Positions 10,001 through 22,717 of a stretch of DNA of 60,000 nucleotides are shown in pieces. The notes under the pieces are model-generated. The model was not told where the DNA came from. It saw nothing but the letters and a program-made list of their open reading frames with translations, and ran no database searches. A program made the translations under genes and the position numbers. The stretch is from Symsagittifera roscoffensis (taxonomy: Eukaryota; Xenacoelomorpha; Acoela; Convolutidae). Within the stretch, counting starts at the first letter, position 1, and the number at the start of each line of letters is the position of its first letter. The DNA lies in contig NC_087065.1 in assembly GCF_963678635.1 (NCBI RefSeq), positions 37,103,888 through 37,163,887 of the forward strand, in the 5' to 3' direction.

Positions 10001-10778
10001 CAAAGAGGAACTGAAAGGAGGAGTTTCTTGGGACTCAAGAGCGCCGGATAGTTTGAGACATATTCAAGCAGCTTCCTTGCAAGACAAATCAGTTCCTGAC
10101 AACCAAGCGTGGAAGAATGCAGCTGCCTTTATGGAAAAAGTGTTGCTCTCAGAGCAAAAGAAATTAAGCGAAGAGTTTAAAAGCTCGTTAGGTCCAGGAA
10201 TAGTGGAGCGATGGACCAGCTGGAAGTATGTCGAACCAGATGAGCAAAGGAGGCGTCTCATCAACTCTGAAATTGACGTGATTCTGAAGACAGAACCTAT
10301 GCATGATTATGCATTGAACAGCGATGAGCTGACAGCCATTAGAAAGAATATTTCCCTGCGTGATAAAAAGATGGCAGTTGACAATACTTTCATCCAGGAA
10401 GTGTGGAATACCAGGTACAAGATGCATGTAGTTGAGCAGTCTATAGCCCGCTGCAAAGATTGCAAGACGTTTTTCTACCACTACCAACGCGGTTTCAAGG
10501 AGCCAGGATTATCATGTGATGATATAGTGCTATTTTGGCGTCTGCAGAAAACGCTAGAAACTACAGTACAGTCGCTTAGACAGCACATTCTGAACTCTGA
10601 GACGAAACGACTGGATGAGTATATTAAAAATATGTTGGATAATCTGTCAACTAACAGTGAAGAGAAGCGAAAGTTGATCACTGGGAAGCAAGTTGAATTG
10701 GCAGAACAGCTAAAGAAAGTGAGAAGCATTTACAATAAGCTGGAAAACTTTGCGGCAGCTGTAAAAGAAGAAAAGTAA
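7064..10778 (+). CDS. OPA1: OPA1-like mitochondrial dynamin-family GTPase
   Basis: There are three exons, 7064-7622, 8226-8448 and 8870-10778; the phases agree and give 896 aa (human OPA1 is about 960). OPA1 GTPases fuse the mitochondrial inner membrane and shape cristae. Residues 1-40 are rich in Arg and Lys with no acidic residues, as in a mitochondrial presequence. About 43-60 is a hydrophobic anchor followed by AKK, as in OPA1. About 152-180 is a coiled coil ending [10 protein letters not shown]. The GTPase domain has G1 GDQSAGKTS (232-240), the G2 Thr in MTR (260), G3 DLPG (336-339) and G4 TKVD (405-408). The middle and paddle regions follow, with the CxxC pair 788/791 before FYHYQRGF, then a GTPase effector coiled coil (about 820-896). 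Across the second junction the frame reads [14 protein letters not shown], matching MTRSPVKVTLSEGP in vertebrates. Start: the first ATG after a splice acceptor, giving an Arg-rich leader. All GTPase motifs are intact, so it should be active. Confidence 0.95.
7623..8225 (+). other. OPA1 intron 1 (603 bp)
   Basis: It begins GTTAAA and ends ACAATGCAG. The codon split is G|GT, with one base from exon 1 and two from exon 2, so phase is kept and the joint reads [12 protein letters not shown]. Well over half of the intron is a probable MITE (7667-8040). Confidence 0.85.
7667..8040. mobile_element. Probable MITE inside OPA1 intron 1
   Basis: A perfect 10-base terminal inverted repeat, AGCAGGGAGC and GCTCCCTGCT, bounds 374 bp without coding capacity. 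Just inside, GCGGAAAAA and TTTTTCCGC, and AGTAAAT/TACTTTT-like strings, continue the inverted symmetry imperfectly. No clean target-site duplication is seen next to it. The CAGGGAGC end is compatible with hAT, but the superfamily is open. Confidence 0.55.
8449..8869 (+). other. OPA1 intron 2 (421 bp)
   Basis: The donor is AG|GTGCGA and the acceptor CTGTCTAAAG|G. It splits an Arg codon (AG|G) after the conserved MMT of the GTPase switch I region. Without removal the frame runs into unrelated residues and a stop, so splicing is required. The acceptor pyrimidine tract (TTTTTATTCTAATTTCTTGCCCACCCTG) is good. No repeat was recognised inside. Confidence 0.9.
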
Positions 10779-10805
10779 AAGTGTTTTTTATGCTATATAC
10801 ATGAA

Positions 10806-10815
10806 AATAAATAAA
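10806..10815 (+). terminator. OPA1 polyadenylation signal
   Basis: Two overlapping AATAAA hexamers (10806-10811 and 10810-10815) begin 28 bases after the OPA1 stop codon. This gives a very short 3' untranslated region. Confidence 0.7.
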
Positions 10816-11040
10816 TTATTAATTGAAGTTTATGCACGAATAAGTTAATTTTGCTCGTTTCAGCATTTTTAGAGTGTGAACATAGTTTTTAGCTTTTTAG
10901 CCAGTATAATCTACAAGCAATTCAACGAAGTCTAATTTTTTTTGCAAAGTGATGGGCCTTGTCTTATTTTCTATGGCGCATCAGCACGCGTTATCAAATC
11001 GGGAATCGCGTTATCTTCGTCAGCCAACAAACATTTTGAA

Positions 11041-11705
11041 TACTGTGTTGATTTAACTTATCCGGACAAAACGAATAACTTGAAATTTAAAACGCGTTTT
11101 TCTCAAATTGGATGGTTGCTGGACGAAAATTGATTAAGACAAAATGTGCTAAGAATTTCAGCCGAATATAGTGCGTTTTATTTTGCAAATTTCGGGCCCA
11201 TACTTTTACCCAAAACGGATCATTTTTAGCTGTTTTTAATCAATCTTAAATTATACTAGAACTACTGGATCAATTGCTGACAAAACGATATCAAAGTGAC
11301 CCTCTTATATAGCCCTCTTTTATAAAGAAAGGTTTTCGCAATAACTTTTAAAATTTGTTCCAATGCAAAATTGAGTTTTTTATTGTACGTTTTTTACAAT
11401 TTTTTTCTTCGAAGATTACGCCCTTGTTAATCGGTGTTGGACTAAGTATGAGGCTCATTTTGATGTAGTTTTGTCAGCAATTGATCTGGTAGTTCTGGCG
11501 TAATTTTTGATTGACCAAAGAAAGACAAAATATCTGTTTGTGCCCAAATTTTTTCGAAATAATTTGTATACTGCTGATTCTGCTCAAAATTAAAACAAGT
11601 TTTGTGTTGTAAATCTCTCTCTGAAATCAGCCCATTTCGAAAAAAAATGCGTTTTTAATTACTAGTTTTCTTCGCTTTGTTCGAATAATTTAAATCAGCA
11701 CTTTA
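11041..11705. mobile_element. Foldback element, copy 2 (diverged)
   Basis: The left arm starts TACTGTGTTGATTTAACTTATCCGGACAAAACG and the right arm ends TTCGAATAATTTAAATCAGCACTTTAG. The arms are imperfect inverted repeats of each other for roughly 300 bases; CAAATTTCGGGCCC, TGATCAATTGCTGACAAAAC-like strings and AAAGTGACCCTC have inverted counterparts at 11420-11600. The same landmarks in the same order occur in the 58701-59430 copy. No protein is encoded. Confidence 0.75.
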
Positions 11706-12309
11706 GGTTTGCATTTTAAATGCATGCTCTATTCGAAATTTGCTTTTTTAGTTGTTGGTTATAATCTTAACGACAACGATTTGGTTAAGTTTCAGTTTTA
11801 GTTTATGTTTTCTTGGCTTTGTGGCCTTATTTTGCGTCGGGAAATTTTCGATGCTTTTTTGTGTTTTGAGGGGATATGCATCTTTTTTGCTTAGTTTTTC
11901 ATGAAATCATTCTTTCTGGCTCAATTTGTCTGACCAAGTATTATTAATGTTGTTGTAATAGCTACGCCCAACGCCATCGTCTGCGGGATTTTGTAGGGTA
12001 GCTTCGTTTTGTTATGTATCTTGGTTGCCATCGCTATCAGTACTTCATCTTCGTAGGAGATGAAGGTTGATTAGGTTTCCGCTAGTACCTCACCAGTGCC
12101 CTTGTCCCCCGGCAGAATAGTTGGGGTATGCCACATGAGTGGTTACCTGAATACCGTTTAAGTACTGGTCTCGTTTTTTCGATATTTCTGATCCATAATT
12201 CGAAGTGTGCTCTTCGTCGTTGTCGATGTGTGCTGTTTAGAAGTCAGCGTCTTCGTCGTTATTTGACTGAGATTTCATTCTTAAGGGAGTTCAGCTCTCC
12301 CACTCCATC
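11706..12309. other. Non-coding stretch, possibly retrotransposon 3' flank
   Basis: No gene was recognised. The part closest to 12310 lies just downstream (on the - strand) of the Jockey-like coding remnant, so it may be its 3' untranslated region. I saw no poly(A)/poly(T) tail that would fix the end. Confidence 0.35.
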
Positions 12310-14280
12310 GTGATATGACATTTGAGGAACTCAGTATTTTCGAGGGGATGAAGCCTTGACTAAATGATGGACGTCGTTGGGCGCCTCATTACAGTCTGGA
12401 CAGGAATTGTGTACCTCTTTTTTTACATGGCTTAGGTATGAGTTAGTGAGCGGACTGTACCCGGAGTGGAGTCGAGTCAGCCGTATGCGCGCTGTCCGCA
12501 GTAATTCAGATTCACTGTCAGATATTTGAGGCGGTAGGCGTTCCAATAGGTTTGAGGTAGTTTTTAACCTCTTTGTAATGGATAACCTTCAGAGCTTACC
12601 GATACTTTTTACTACTTATTAAGCCCTCATCCAGATGTTGTTGGATTTCAACACCGTAAGTGGTGCGGATTGTGGTTTTTGATGAGTCGCTCATCTGGAT
12701 GTTGGGTTGTCTGATAGTCGGAACGATCATTCTGGTGGCATCCGACTAGAAATTGTTTTGCCTGCATATCTGTGTGAGTCGCTACAGGCAAGACTTTTGT
12801 TTCCCCGTTGAGATCATCAAACTTCTTACAACCAGTTTTTGTTCTCAGGACAATGTTTAGTTGAATTTGGAGGTTCCAGTTTGTTTTACTCATTGATGGA
12901 AGCCAGATTGGTGCTCCATAGTTATGCACACTGCGCCCGATGGCCTTGTATGTCACTGTCAGTGTTTCTTTGGAACAACACCAGTCATTGCCGGACAACT
13001 TTTTATGGCTTTATTACGCTGTTGTAATTTTCAAGTGGTGCTTTTGACATGTTCCTTGAAACTAAGTAGGCCGTCAAAGACCACTCCCAACAGTTTGGGT
13101 TTTGACTTGAGCGGAATAGGGACTCTGTTATTTTCAAGCTTGGTGTCAGAGGATAGTTCCTAACTCCAAATTGTAAAGATGGTTGATGATGACTTGTCGG
13201 CGGAGAGTTGTAATTTTCTATTGGTGAGCCAGCCGTGCAGCTCTTCTAGGTACGGTTTGATTTGGCCCTTAACTTCATCTACCTTCGAATTTGAAGTAAT
13301 CAGAGTTATGTCATCAACGTAAGTAACAGTTGAAACCCGGTCTGGCGGCAGGGGGAGCTTTCTCATGTAAATTTTAAAGAGCATTAGTGATAATAGTCTT
13401 CCTTGTGGTCACGCTTGTGTAATTTTTCGAGTTTTGACTTCTTATTCCGATACTCAACATAGGTGAACCGAACCTGTAAGTATGAATTTATCCAGCGTTT
13501 GGTGCTGCTGAGCACATCCGCTTTCAAAACATCATTGAGTAGTACGTTAGAGTCAACCGTTTCAAAGTGAGGTCCAAGGCGACTAAAAGGGTACGATCAC
13601 CTAGTTTGTGTTTGTTGAGACCTAGCTTGATGTTGTTAGTTATGATGTTCAGAGCTGTTATAAATGAATGTTCAGCACTGAAGCCATGTTGGTGTTCTGT
13701 TGGGGTGAAATTGAAAAAGTCATTTAGCAGCAGGCTTTCGCTCACCTTAGCAATTGGGGAAAGTAGTGCGATCGGTCGGAAACTTTTGGAATCATCGTCC
13801 GGTTGACCTGGTTTTTGCAACGGAATACTCCTTCCTACTTTCCACCCATTTCGTTTGGTAGCTGTTTGTGTTCAAATATTATCTAGCTCTGTTAGATATT
13901 GTATGGCGATTGGGCCCAGGTGATGCAAGTGAATGGGCGAAATATGATGTGGGCCAAGCGCCTTACTTTTATTCGAATCTTTTATTGCCATGGCAACAGT
14001 GAGGCTGTTGAACACCCTAAATAGATTTTTTAAACTCTTCAAAGTTCTTAGCGTGTGGCGACGCTCTTTAGTAATTGACGAGGGGTGTGGGCTGAACTGC
14101 TGGTTGAATTTATTGGCACATTTTTTGGCGTTCCTTATCAGAGTTTCGTTCCTTATCAAAGTAAATGGCTTGATTGGGCGCGCAAAGTTTGCTGTTCGTC
14201 GACAGAAATTTTATTGTACTCCACTCATTGTCGGCTTTCTTGCTGCTTCGAAGCTTTAAGTAGGATGCCGATTTAAGCAT
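12310..14280 (-). pseudogene. Decayed Jockey-like non-LTR retrotransposon, reverse transcriptase part
   Basis: Read on the - strand, frame-broken pieces occur in the order of a Jockey-clade ORF2. NKSKALGPHHISPIHL lies near 13950, before the RT core. KPGQPDDDSKSFRPIALLSP is near 13790 and HQHGFSAEHSF near 13690. LLVALDLTL is near 13585, PQGRLLSLMLFKIYM near 13390, and TVTYVDDITLI near 13320 (Y-V-D-D catalytic motif intact). A later piece, RTARIRLTRLHSGYSPL near 12480, precedes a CPDC..DVHHLV zinc-knuckle-like end at about 12390, which is characteristic of the C-terminus. The endonuclease is missing and several frameshifts and stops are present, so the copy is 5'-truncated and inactive. Confidence 0.8.
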
Positions 14281-14438
14281 TCTTTGGTCTTAGATGGCAT
14301 GTTTTCAACAAAATCATTTTTACTCAAGGCAAGTTGAGATGAACATTCGAAAATTTTGGTAGATCTAGTTGTTCATTTCGATTTAGCTGCTTTCGTCTCA
14401 TTTTCTTTCGGCTATTTTACCAGCTACATTTGTGTTGT

Positions 14439-14474
14439 ATCGCAAGTGGTGCGAACTTTTGCTTGCCTCTGCGT
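14439..14474. repeat. Interspersed hairpin motif, copy 3
   Basis: ATCGCAAGTGGTGCGAACT is followed by TTTGCTTGCCTCTGCG. The upstream TTTGTGTTGT matches the flank of copy 2 (TTTGTGTTTT). The stem is partly eroded here. See 1119 and 3948. Confidence 0.4.
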
Positions 14475-14628
14475 TTATGATTGGTTTTTGCAAATGGCTT
14501 TGTAAACTTTTTGTTCCAACCAGCCACAGTTTCCCCTCCCCTTAAAAGAGGCGGGAAAAAACCATCCAATAATGCTCGTTTGGTGAAAAACTGATAGGAA
14601 ATTTTCGGTTTTTCTCACTTGATTATAC

Positions 14629-14740
14629 AGAGACCTGAAAGGAACTGAAAGGTGTTTTTTAAACTAAATTCTCTACAGAGACCTGAAAGGAAGACCTGAA
14701 AGGAACTGAAAGGTGTTTTTTAAACTAAATTTTCTACTTA
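14629..14740. repeat. Short tandem duplication
   Basis: The phrase ACCTGAAAGGAACTGAAAGG followed by TGTTTTTTAAACTAAATT occurs at about 14634 and again at about 14692, with CAGAGACCTGAAAGGA repeated at 14629 and 14679. This is a local duplication of about 50-60 bp with no coding meaning. Confidence 0.7.
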
Positions 14741-15052
14741 ACTTTTCTTCTGAATTTGCAGCTGCTTGCCTACTTCTGTTGATCTTCATCTGAAAAAAAC
14801 TTCGAAACAAAAATGAAGCTTATATTTTAAATTTTTATTTTTTCATAGTCTAAATTCTCTGTGCTATTTGCGCAACAATCAGCTATCCTTGTTGTTTCGG
14901 CCATGAGATATGGTTGGAACTATATGTGATTCTTGCAAAGGAACCGGCCATCCTTGTTTAATCAATGTGGTCGGAACACTACAATGCTTGCACATTTTTA
15001 TTTTGTCCCTGTTGTAATTTTGCTTCAAGGTTTCGAGAAAAAAGTGTGTGAT
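14741..15052. other. Non-coding stretch before the 932-bp array
   Basis: No gene or recognisable repeat was seen. A short open frame on the - strand (14879-15061) has no family signature. Confidence 0.35.
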
Positions 15053-18000
15053 TTTTGTCAAACTCTTATAGGTCGACTAAGTTGATATTTCAAGCTTTCT
15101 CGAATCATTGAAGAGAACTTATTTTGAAGAACAATTGCTTAAAAAATCCTTTAAAGAACTGTTATATAAGTTTGTGGCTAAAATAATTTTTTTTTTCGGT
15201 TTGATTGTTCCTTTCAAAGTTAGTAAATGTTGACGTCCTAAAAAAATTCGAGGTCGGTCGGCCAAAATTTGATATCAAAAAAATACTGAAGTAAAAATTG
15301 TCAAATTTTTTGGACCATAGTTATGAATAGAAAAGAATTTTTTGATAACACAAGCAACAAACGCTTGTGGTTTCGTTCATTTAAAACGGAGGAATTTAAT
15401 ATTCGGGTGTTTTAGTTTTTTTTACTTTTTGCTTTTCACGCGAAATCAGGTACCACAATGAATCATCAGTTTGAGTTGAGTGATATCTCATTTTGAAGCC
15501 TTTTCAATCGTTATTCGATAGACTTTCAAAAGTTTCAAACAAACTTTCTCAGTGTTTAGAGAGCCGGTTTGAAATTTTTGATTTTTCATCGACTTTGGAG
15601 CGAGTAAAGCGATCGGGCAACGTTCCTTATATGTAAAAAGTAGCTTGAAAACATGGTTAAACTAGAAGGAAAATTAGTTTTGGAAGCTTCATTTAGCGCT
15701 TCTCTGGCATAGCATTTTCAAAATATTTAAAGTTTTTGGTGAAAGAAAATGAAAAAAAAAAATGAATTGCAACTGGTTTTTGAAGCTGTATATTATAATT
15801 TTTTTTATGATTGAGTTTCATTGAAGCAGATCAGCGTGTTTGATTTTCCATCTGAGAAGTGTTTACTGCTCAGTAGCAACATGAGTCGACCAAGAAAACG
15901 ATATTCGGGCAATCAACATAGAATTTTTCCGAGTTATGTAGAAAGTTTTTTATTCAATGCAGTTTCCACTATCGAAACGCTTTTTTTTGTCAAACTCTTA
16001 TAGGTCGACCAAGTTGAGATTTCAAGCTTTTTTGAATCATTGAAAAGAGTTTATTTATTAGAAAGTTTGCTTAAAATATCATTTAAAGAACTGTTATGTA
16101 AGTTTGTGGCCAAAATAGTTTTTTTTTCGGTGTGATTGCTCCTTTCAAAGTTAGTAAATCTTGACGTCTTAAAAAAATTCGAGGTCAGGCGGCCAAAATT
16201 CGATGTCAAAAAAATTACTGAAGTAGAAATGGTCAAAATTTCTGGACCATAATTATGAATAGAAAAGATTTTTTTGATAACACAAGCAACAAACGCTTCT
16301 GGTTTCGTTCATTCAAAACGGGGAGGAACTTAATATTCGGGTTTTAGTTTTTTTTTACTTTTTGCTTTTCACGCGAAATCAGGTGCCACAATGAATCATC
16401 AGTTTGAGTTGAGTGATATCTCATATTGAAGCCTTTTCAATCGTGATTCGATAGACTTTCAAAAGTTTCAAACAAACTTTCTCAGTGCTGAGAAAACCGG
16501 TTTGAATTTTTTGATTTCATCTACTTTGGAGCGAGTAAAGCGATCGGGCAACGTTCATTATATGTAAAAATTAGCTTGAAAACATGGTAAAACTAGAAGG
16601 AAAATAAGTTTTGGAAGCTTCATTCAGCGCTTCTCTGGCATAGCAATTTCAAAGTATTTAAAGTTTTTGGTGAAAGAAAATGAAAAAAAAAATGAATTGC
16701 AACTGGTTTTTGAAGCTGCATATTATAACTTTTTTTATGACTGTGTTTCATTGAAGCAGATCAGCGTGTTTGATTTTCCATCTGAGAAGTGTTTACTGCT
16801 CAGTAGCAACATGAGTTGACCAAGGAAACGATATTCGGGCAATCAACATAGAATTTTTCCGACTTATGTAGAAAAATTTTTATTCAATGCAGTTTCCACT
16901 ATCGAAACGTTATTTTTGTCAAACTCTTATAGGTCGACCAAGTTGAGATTTCAAGCTTTCTCGAATCATTGAAGAGAATTTACTTTTTGAATAACATTTG
17001 CTTAAAATATCTTTTAAAGAACTGTTATGTAAGTTTGTGGCCAAAATAGTTTTTTTTTTCGGTGTGAATGTTCCTTTCAAAGTTAGTAAATGTTGACATC
17101 CTAAAAAAATTCGAGGTCGGTGGGCTTAAATTCGATATCAAAAAAAATACTGAAGTAAAAATGGTCAAATTTCTTGGACCATAGTTACGAATAGAAAAGA
17201 ATTTTTTGATAACGCAAGCAACAAACGCTTGTGGTTTCGTTCATTCAAAACAGGAATTTAATGTTCGGGTGTTTTATTTTTTTTTACTTTTTGCTTTTCA
17301 CGCGAAATCAGGTGCCACAATGAATCATTAGTTTGAGTTGAGTGATATCTCATATTGAAGCCTTTTCAATCGTGATTCGATAGACTTTCAAAAGTTTCAA
17401 ACAAACTTTCTCAGTGCTGAGAAAACCGGTTTGAATTTTTTGATTTCATCTACTTTGGAGCGAGTAAAGCGATCGGGCAACGTTCATTATATGTAAAAAT
17501 TAGCTTGAAAACATGGTAAAACTAGAAGGAAAATTAGTTTTGGAAGCTTCATTCAGCGCTTCTCTGGCATAGCAATTTCAAAATATTTAAAGTTTTTGGT
17601 GAAAGAAAATGAAAAAAAAAAAATGAATTGCAACTGGTTTTTGAAGCTGTATATTATAACTTTTTTTATGACTGTGTTTCATTGAAGCAGATCAGCGTGT
17701 TTGATTTTCCATCTGAGAAGTGTTTACTGCTCAGTAGCAACATGAGTTGACCAAGGAAACGATATTCGGGCAATCAACGTTGAATTTTTCCGACTTATGT
17801 AGAAAATTTTTTATTCAATGCAGTTTCCACTATCGAAACGCTTATTTTTGTCAAACTCTTATAGGTCGACCAAGTTGAGATTTCAAGCTTTCTCGAATCA
17901 TTGAAGAGATTTTATTTTTTGAATAACATTTGCTTAAAATATCTTTTAAAGAACTGTTATGTAAGTTTGTGGCCAAAATAGTTTTTTTTTTCGGTGTGAA

Positions 18001-21000
18001 TGTTCCTTTCAAAGTTAGTAAATGTTGACATCCTAAAAAAATTCGAGGTCGGTCGGCTAAAATTCGATATCAAAAAAAATACTGAAGTAAAAATGATCAA
18101 ATTTCTTGGACCATAATTACGAATAGAAAATAATTTTTTGATAACGCAAGCAACAAACGCTTGTGGTTTCGTTCATTCAAAACAGGAATTTAATATTCGG
18201 GTGTTTTAGGTTTTTTACTTTTTACTTTTTACGCGAAATCAGGTACCACAATGAATCGTCAGTTTGAGTTGAGTGATATCTCATTTTGAAGCCTTTTCAA
18301 TCGTGATTCGATAGACTTTCAAAAGTTTTAAACAAACTTTCTCAGTGTTGAGAAAACCGGTTTGAGTTTTTTGATTTTTCATCTACTTTGGAGCGAGTAA
18401 AGCGATCGGGCAACGTTCGTTATATGTAACAATTAGCTTAAAAACATGGTTAAAAAACTAGAAGAAAAATTAGTTTTGGAAGTTTCATTCAGCGCTTCTC
18501 TGGCATAGCATTTTCAAAATATTTAAAGTTTTTGGTGAAAGAAAATGAAAAAAAAAAATGAATTGCAACTGGTTTTTGAAGCTGTATATTATAATTTTTT
18601 TTATGATTGAGTTTCATTGAAGCAGATCAGCGTGTTTGATATTCCATCTGAGAAGTGTTTACTGCTCAGTAGCAACATGAGTCGACCAAGAAAACGATAT
18701 TCGGGCAATCAACATAGAATTTTTCCGAGTTATGTAGAAAGTTTTTTATTCAATGCAGTTTCCACTATCGAAACGCTTTTTTTTGTCAAACTCTTATAGG
18801 TCGACCAAGTTGAGATTTCAAGCTTTTTTGAATCATTGAAAAGAGTTTATTTATTAGAAAGTTTGCTTAAAATATCATTTAAAGAACTGTTATGTAAGTT
18901 TGTGGCCAAAATAGTTTTTTTTTCGGTGTGATTGCTCCTTTCAAAGTTAGTAAATGTTGACATCCTAAAAAAATTCGAGGTCGGTCGGCTAAAATTCGAT
19001 ATCAAAAAAAATACTGAAGTAAAAATGGTCAAATTTCTTGGACCATAGTTACGAATAGAAAAGAATTTTTTGATAACGCAAGCAACAAACGCTTGTGGTT
19101 TCGTTCATTCAAAACAGGAATTTAATATTCGGGTGTTTTAGTTTTTTTTACTTTTTGCTTTTCACGCAAAATCAGGTGCCACAATGAATCATCAGTTTGA
19201 GTTGAGTGATATCTCATATTGAAGCCTTTTCAATCGTGATTCGATAGACTTTCAAAAGTTTCAAACAAACTTTCTCAGTGCTGAGAAAACCGGTTTGAAT
19301 TTTTTGATTTCATCTACTTTGGAGCGAGTAAAGCGATCGGGCAACGTTCATTATATGTAAAAATTAGCTTGAAAACATGGTAAAACTAGAAGGAAAATTA
19401 GTTTTGGAAGCTTCATTCAGCGCTTCTCTGGCATAGCAATTTCAAAATATTTAAAGTTTTTGGTGAAAGAAAATGAAAAAAAAAAAAAATGAATTGCAAC
19501 TGGTTTTTGAAGCTGTATATTATAACTTTTTTTATGACTGTGTTTCATTGAAGCAGATCAGCGTGTTTGATTTTCCATCTGAGAAGTGTTTACTGCTCAG
19601 TAGCAACATGAGTTGACCAAAGAAACGATATTCGGGCAATCAACGTTGAATTTTTCCGACTTATGTAGAAAATTTTTTATTCAATGCAGTTTCCACTATC
19701 GAAACGCTTATTTTTGTCAAACTCTTATAGGTCGACCAAGTTGAGATTTCAAGCTTTCTCGAATCATTGAAGAGAATTTATTTTTTGAATAACATTTGCT
19801 TAAAATATCTTTTAAAGAACTGTTATGTAAGTTTGTGGCCAAAATAGTTTTTTTTTCGGTGTGAATGTTCCTTTCAAAGTTAGTAAATGTTTACATCCTA
19901 AAAAAATTCGAGGTCGGTCGGCTAAAATTCGATATCAAAAAAAATACTGAAGTAAAAATGGTCAAATTTCTTGGACCATAGTTACGAATAGAAAAGAATT
20001 TTTTGATAACGCAAGCAACAAACGCTTGTGGTTTCGTTCATTCAAAACAGGAATTTAATATTCGGGTGTTTTAGGTTTTTTACTTCTTACTTTTTACGCG
20101 AAATCAGGTACCACAATGAATCGTCAGTTTGAGTTGAGTGATATCTCATTTTGAAGCCTTTTCAATCGTGATTCGATAGACTTTCAAAAGTTTTAAACAA
20201 ACTTTCTCAGTGTTGAGAAAACCGGTTTGAATTTTTTGATTTTTCATCTACTTTGGAGCGAGTAAAGCGATCGGGCAACGTTCGTTATATGTAACAATTA
20301 GCTTAAAAACATGGTTAAAAAACTAGAAGAAAAATTAGTTTTGGAAGTTTCATTCAGCGCTTCTCTGGCATAGCATTTTCAAAATATTTAAAGTTTTTGG
20401 TGAAAGAAAATGAAAAAAAAAATGAATTGCAACTGGTTTTTGAAGCTGTATATTATAATTTTTTTTTATGATTGAGTTTCATTGAAGCAGATCAGCGTGT
20501 TTGATTTTCCATCTGAGAAGTGTTTACTGCTCAGTAGCAACATGAGTCGACCAAGAAAACGATATTCGGGCAATCAACGTAGAATTTTTCCAAGTTATGT
20601 AGAAAGTTTTTTATTCAATGCAGTTTCCACTATCGAAACGCTTATTTTTGTCAAACTCTTATAGGTCGACCAAGTTGAGATTTCAAGCTTTCTCGAATCA
20701 TTGAAGAGAATTTATTTTGTTGAACATTTGCTTAAAATATCATTTAAAGAACTGTTATGTAAGTTTGTGGCCAAAATAGTTTTTTTTTCGGTGTGAATGT
20801 TCCTTTCAAAGTTAGTAAATCTTGACGTCTTAAAAAATTCGAGGTGGGCGGCCAAAATTCGATGTCAAAAAAATACTGAAGTAGAAATGGTCAAATTTTC
20901 TGGACCATAATTATGAATAGAATAGATTTTTTTGATAACACAAGCAACAAACGCTTCTGGTTTCGTTCATTCAAAACGGGGAGGAACTTAATATTCGGGT

Positions 21001-21324
21001 GTTTTAGTTTTTTTTTACTTTTTGCTTTTCACGCGAAATCAGGTACCACAATGAATCATCAGTTTGAGTTGAGTGATATCTCATATTGAAGCCTTTTCAA
21101 TCGTGATTCTCAAACCTGAGAAAACCGGTTTGAATTTTTTGATTTTTCATCTACTTTGGAGCGAGTAAAGCGATCGGCCAACGTTCGTTTTTTGTAAAAA
21201 TAAGCTTGAAAACATGGTAAAACTAGAAGGAAAATTAGTTTTGGAAGCTTCATTCAGCGCTTCTGGTATAGCATTTTCAAAATTTTGAAAGTTTTTAGTG
21301 CAAGAAAATGAAAAAAAAAAAATG

Positions 21325-21830
21325 AGTTTTTTTTTGATTTTTTATTTTCGCTTTTTAAGATAGTTTTAGTCGTTTATGCCTAATTCGCTAAATTTTACGC
21401 GTTCACATAATTTTATTATCACACGAAATACAAAAAAAAGACACTAATTTGAAGAAAAAAGAATTTTTTTCCGAGAATGTGGTCTGAGCATTCTGTGCTA
21501 CTCGCTGATCATATTCTTAATTAGGTTTCAATAATACGACTATTTTTAAAATTCATGCATGGCAATAAATCCGGTTTATAAATCGTTTAAAATGAATTGA
21601 TTTAAGCAAAATATCTTGTTTAAGCAAAAATGTCACTTCGTTCTCTAAATCGCATGATGAGGTTGCGTTTTTCCTTTGTATTTCAGTGTTCAATTTTTTT
21701 TAAATTAGAGGGCTCAAGTTCCCTTTTGCTTTACTTGTGTCATAAGTAAGCAAACCCGGTGCAATTTTGTTTTAATGCTAATTTTCAAGGTGATGAAAGT
21801 GTCAGAATTTTCTCCGGTTTTTTCACAGCA
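21325..21830. repeat. ~0.5-kb segment inserted in enlarged array unit 7
   Basis: Between the A-rich tract and the CAACTGGTTTTTGAAG landmark, this unit carries about 500 bp absent from the six shorter units. A near copy lies at 22718-23222 in the next unit. It holds no open frame of note and no terminal inverted repeats that I can see. The enlarged units also lack about 30 bases elsewhere (around 21110, where GATTCTCAAACCTGAG replaces a longer string). Confidence 0.8.
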
Positions 21831-22717
21831 ACTGGTTTTTGAAGTTGTATATTATAATTTTTTTATGATTGATTTTCATTGAAGCAGATCAGCGTGTTTG
21901 ATTTTCCATCTGAGAAGTGTTTACTGCTCAGTAGCAACATGAGTCGACCAAGAAAACGATATTCGGGCAATCAACGTAGAATTTTTCCGAGTTATGTAGA
22001 AAGTTTTTTATTCAATGCAGTTTCCACTATCGAAACGCTTATTTTTGTCAAACTCTTATAGGTCGACCAAGTTGAGATTTCAAGCTTTCTCGAATCATTG
22101 AAGAGAATTTATTTTGCAGAACATTTGCTTAAAATATCATTTAAAGAACTGTTATGTAAGTTTGTGGCCAAAATAGTTTTTTTTTCGGTGTGAATGTTCC
22201 TTTCAAAGTTAGTAAATCTTGACGTCTTAAAAAAATTCGAGGAAGGCGGCCAAAATTCGATGTCAAAAAAAATACTGAAGTAGAAATGGTCAAATTTTCT
22301 GGACCATAATTATGAATAGAATAGATTTTTTTGATAACAAGCAACAAACGCTTCTGGTTTCGTTCATTCAAAACGGGGAGGAACTTAATATTCGGGTGTT
22401 TTAGTTTTTTTTACTTTTTGCTTTTCACGCGAAATCAGGTACCACAATGAATCATCAGTTTGAGTTGAGTGATGTCTCATATTGAAGCCTTTTCAATCGT
22501 GATTCTCAAACCTGAGAAAACCGGTTTGAATTTTTTGATTTTTCATCTACTTTGGAGCGAGTAAAGCGATCGGGCAACGTTCGTTTTTTGTAAAAATAAG
22601 CTTGAAAACATGGTAAAACTAGAAGGAAAATTAGTTTTGGAAGCTTCATTCAGCGCTTCTCTGGTATGGCATTTTCAAAATTTTGAAAGTTTTTAGTGCA
22701 AGAAAATGAAAAAAAAA

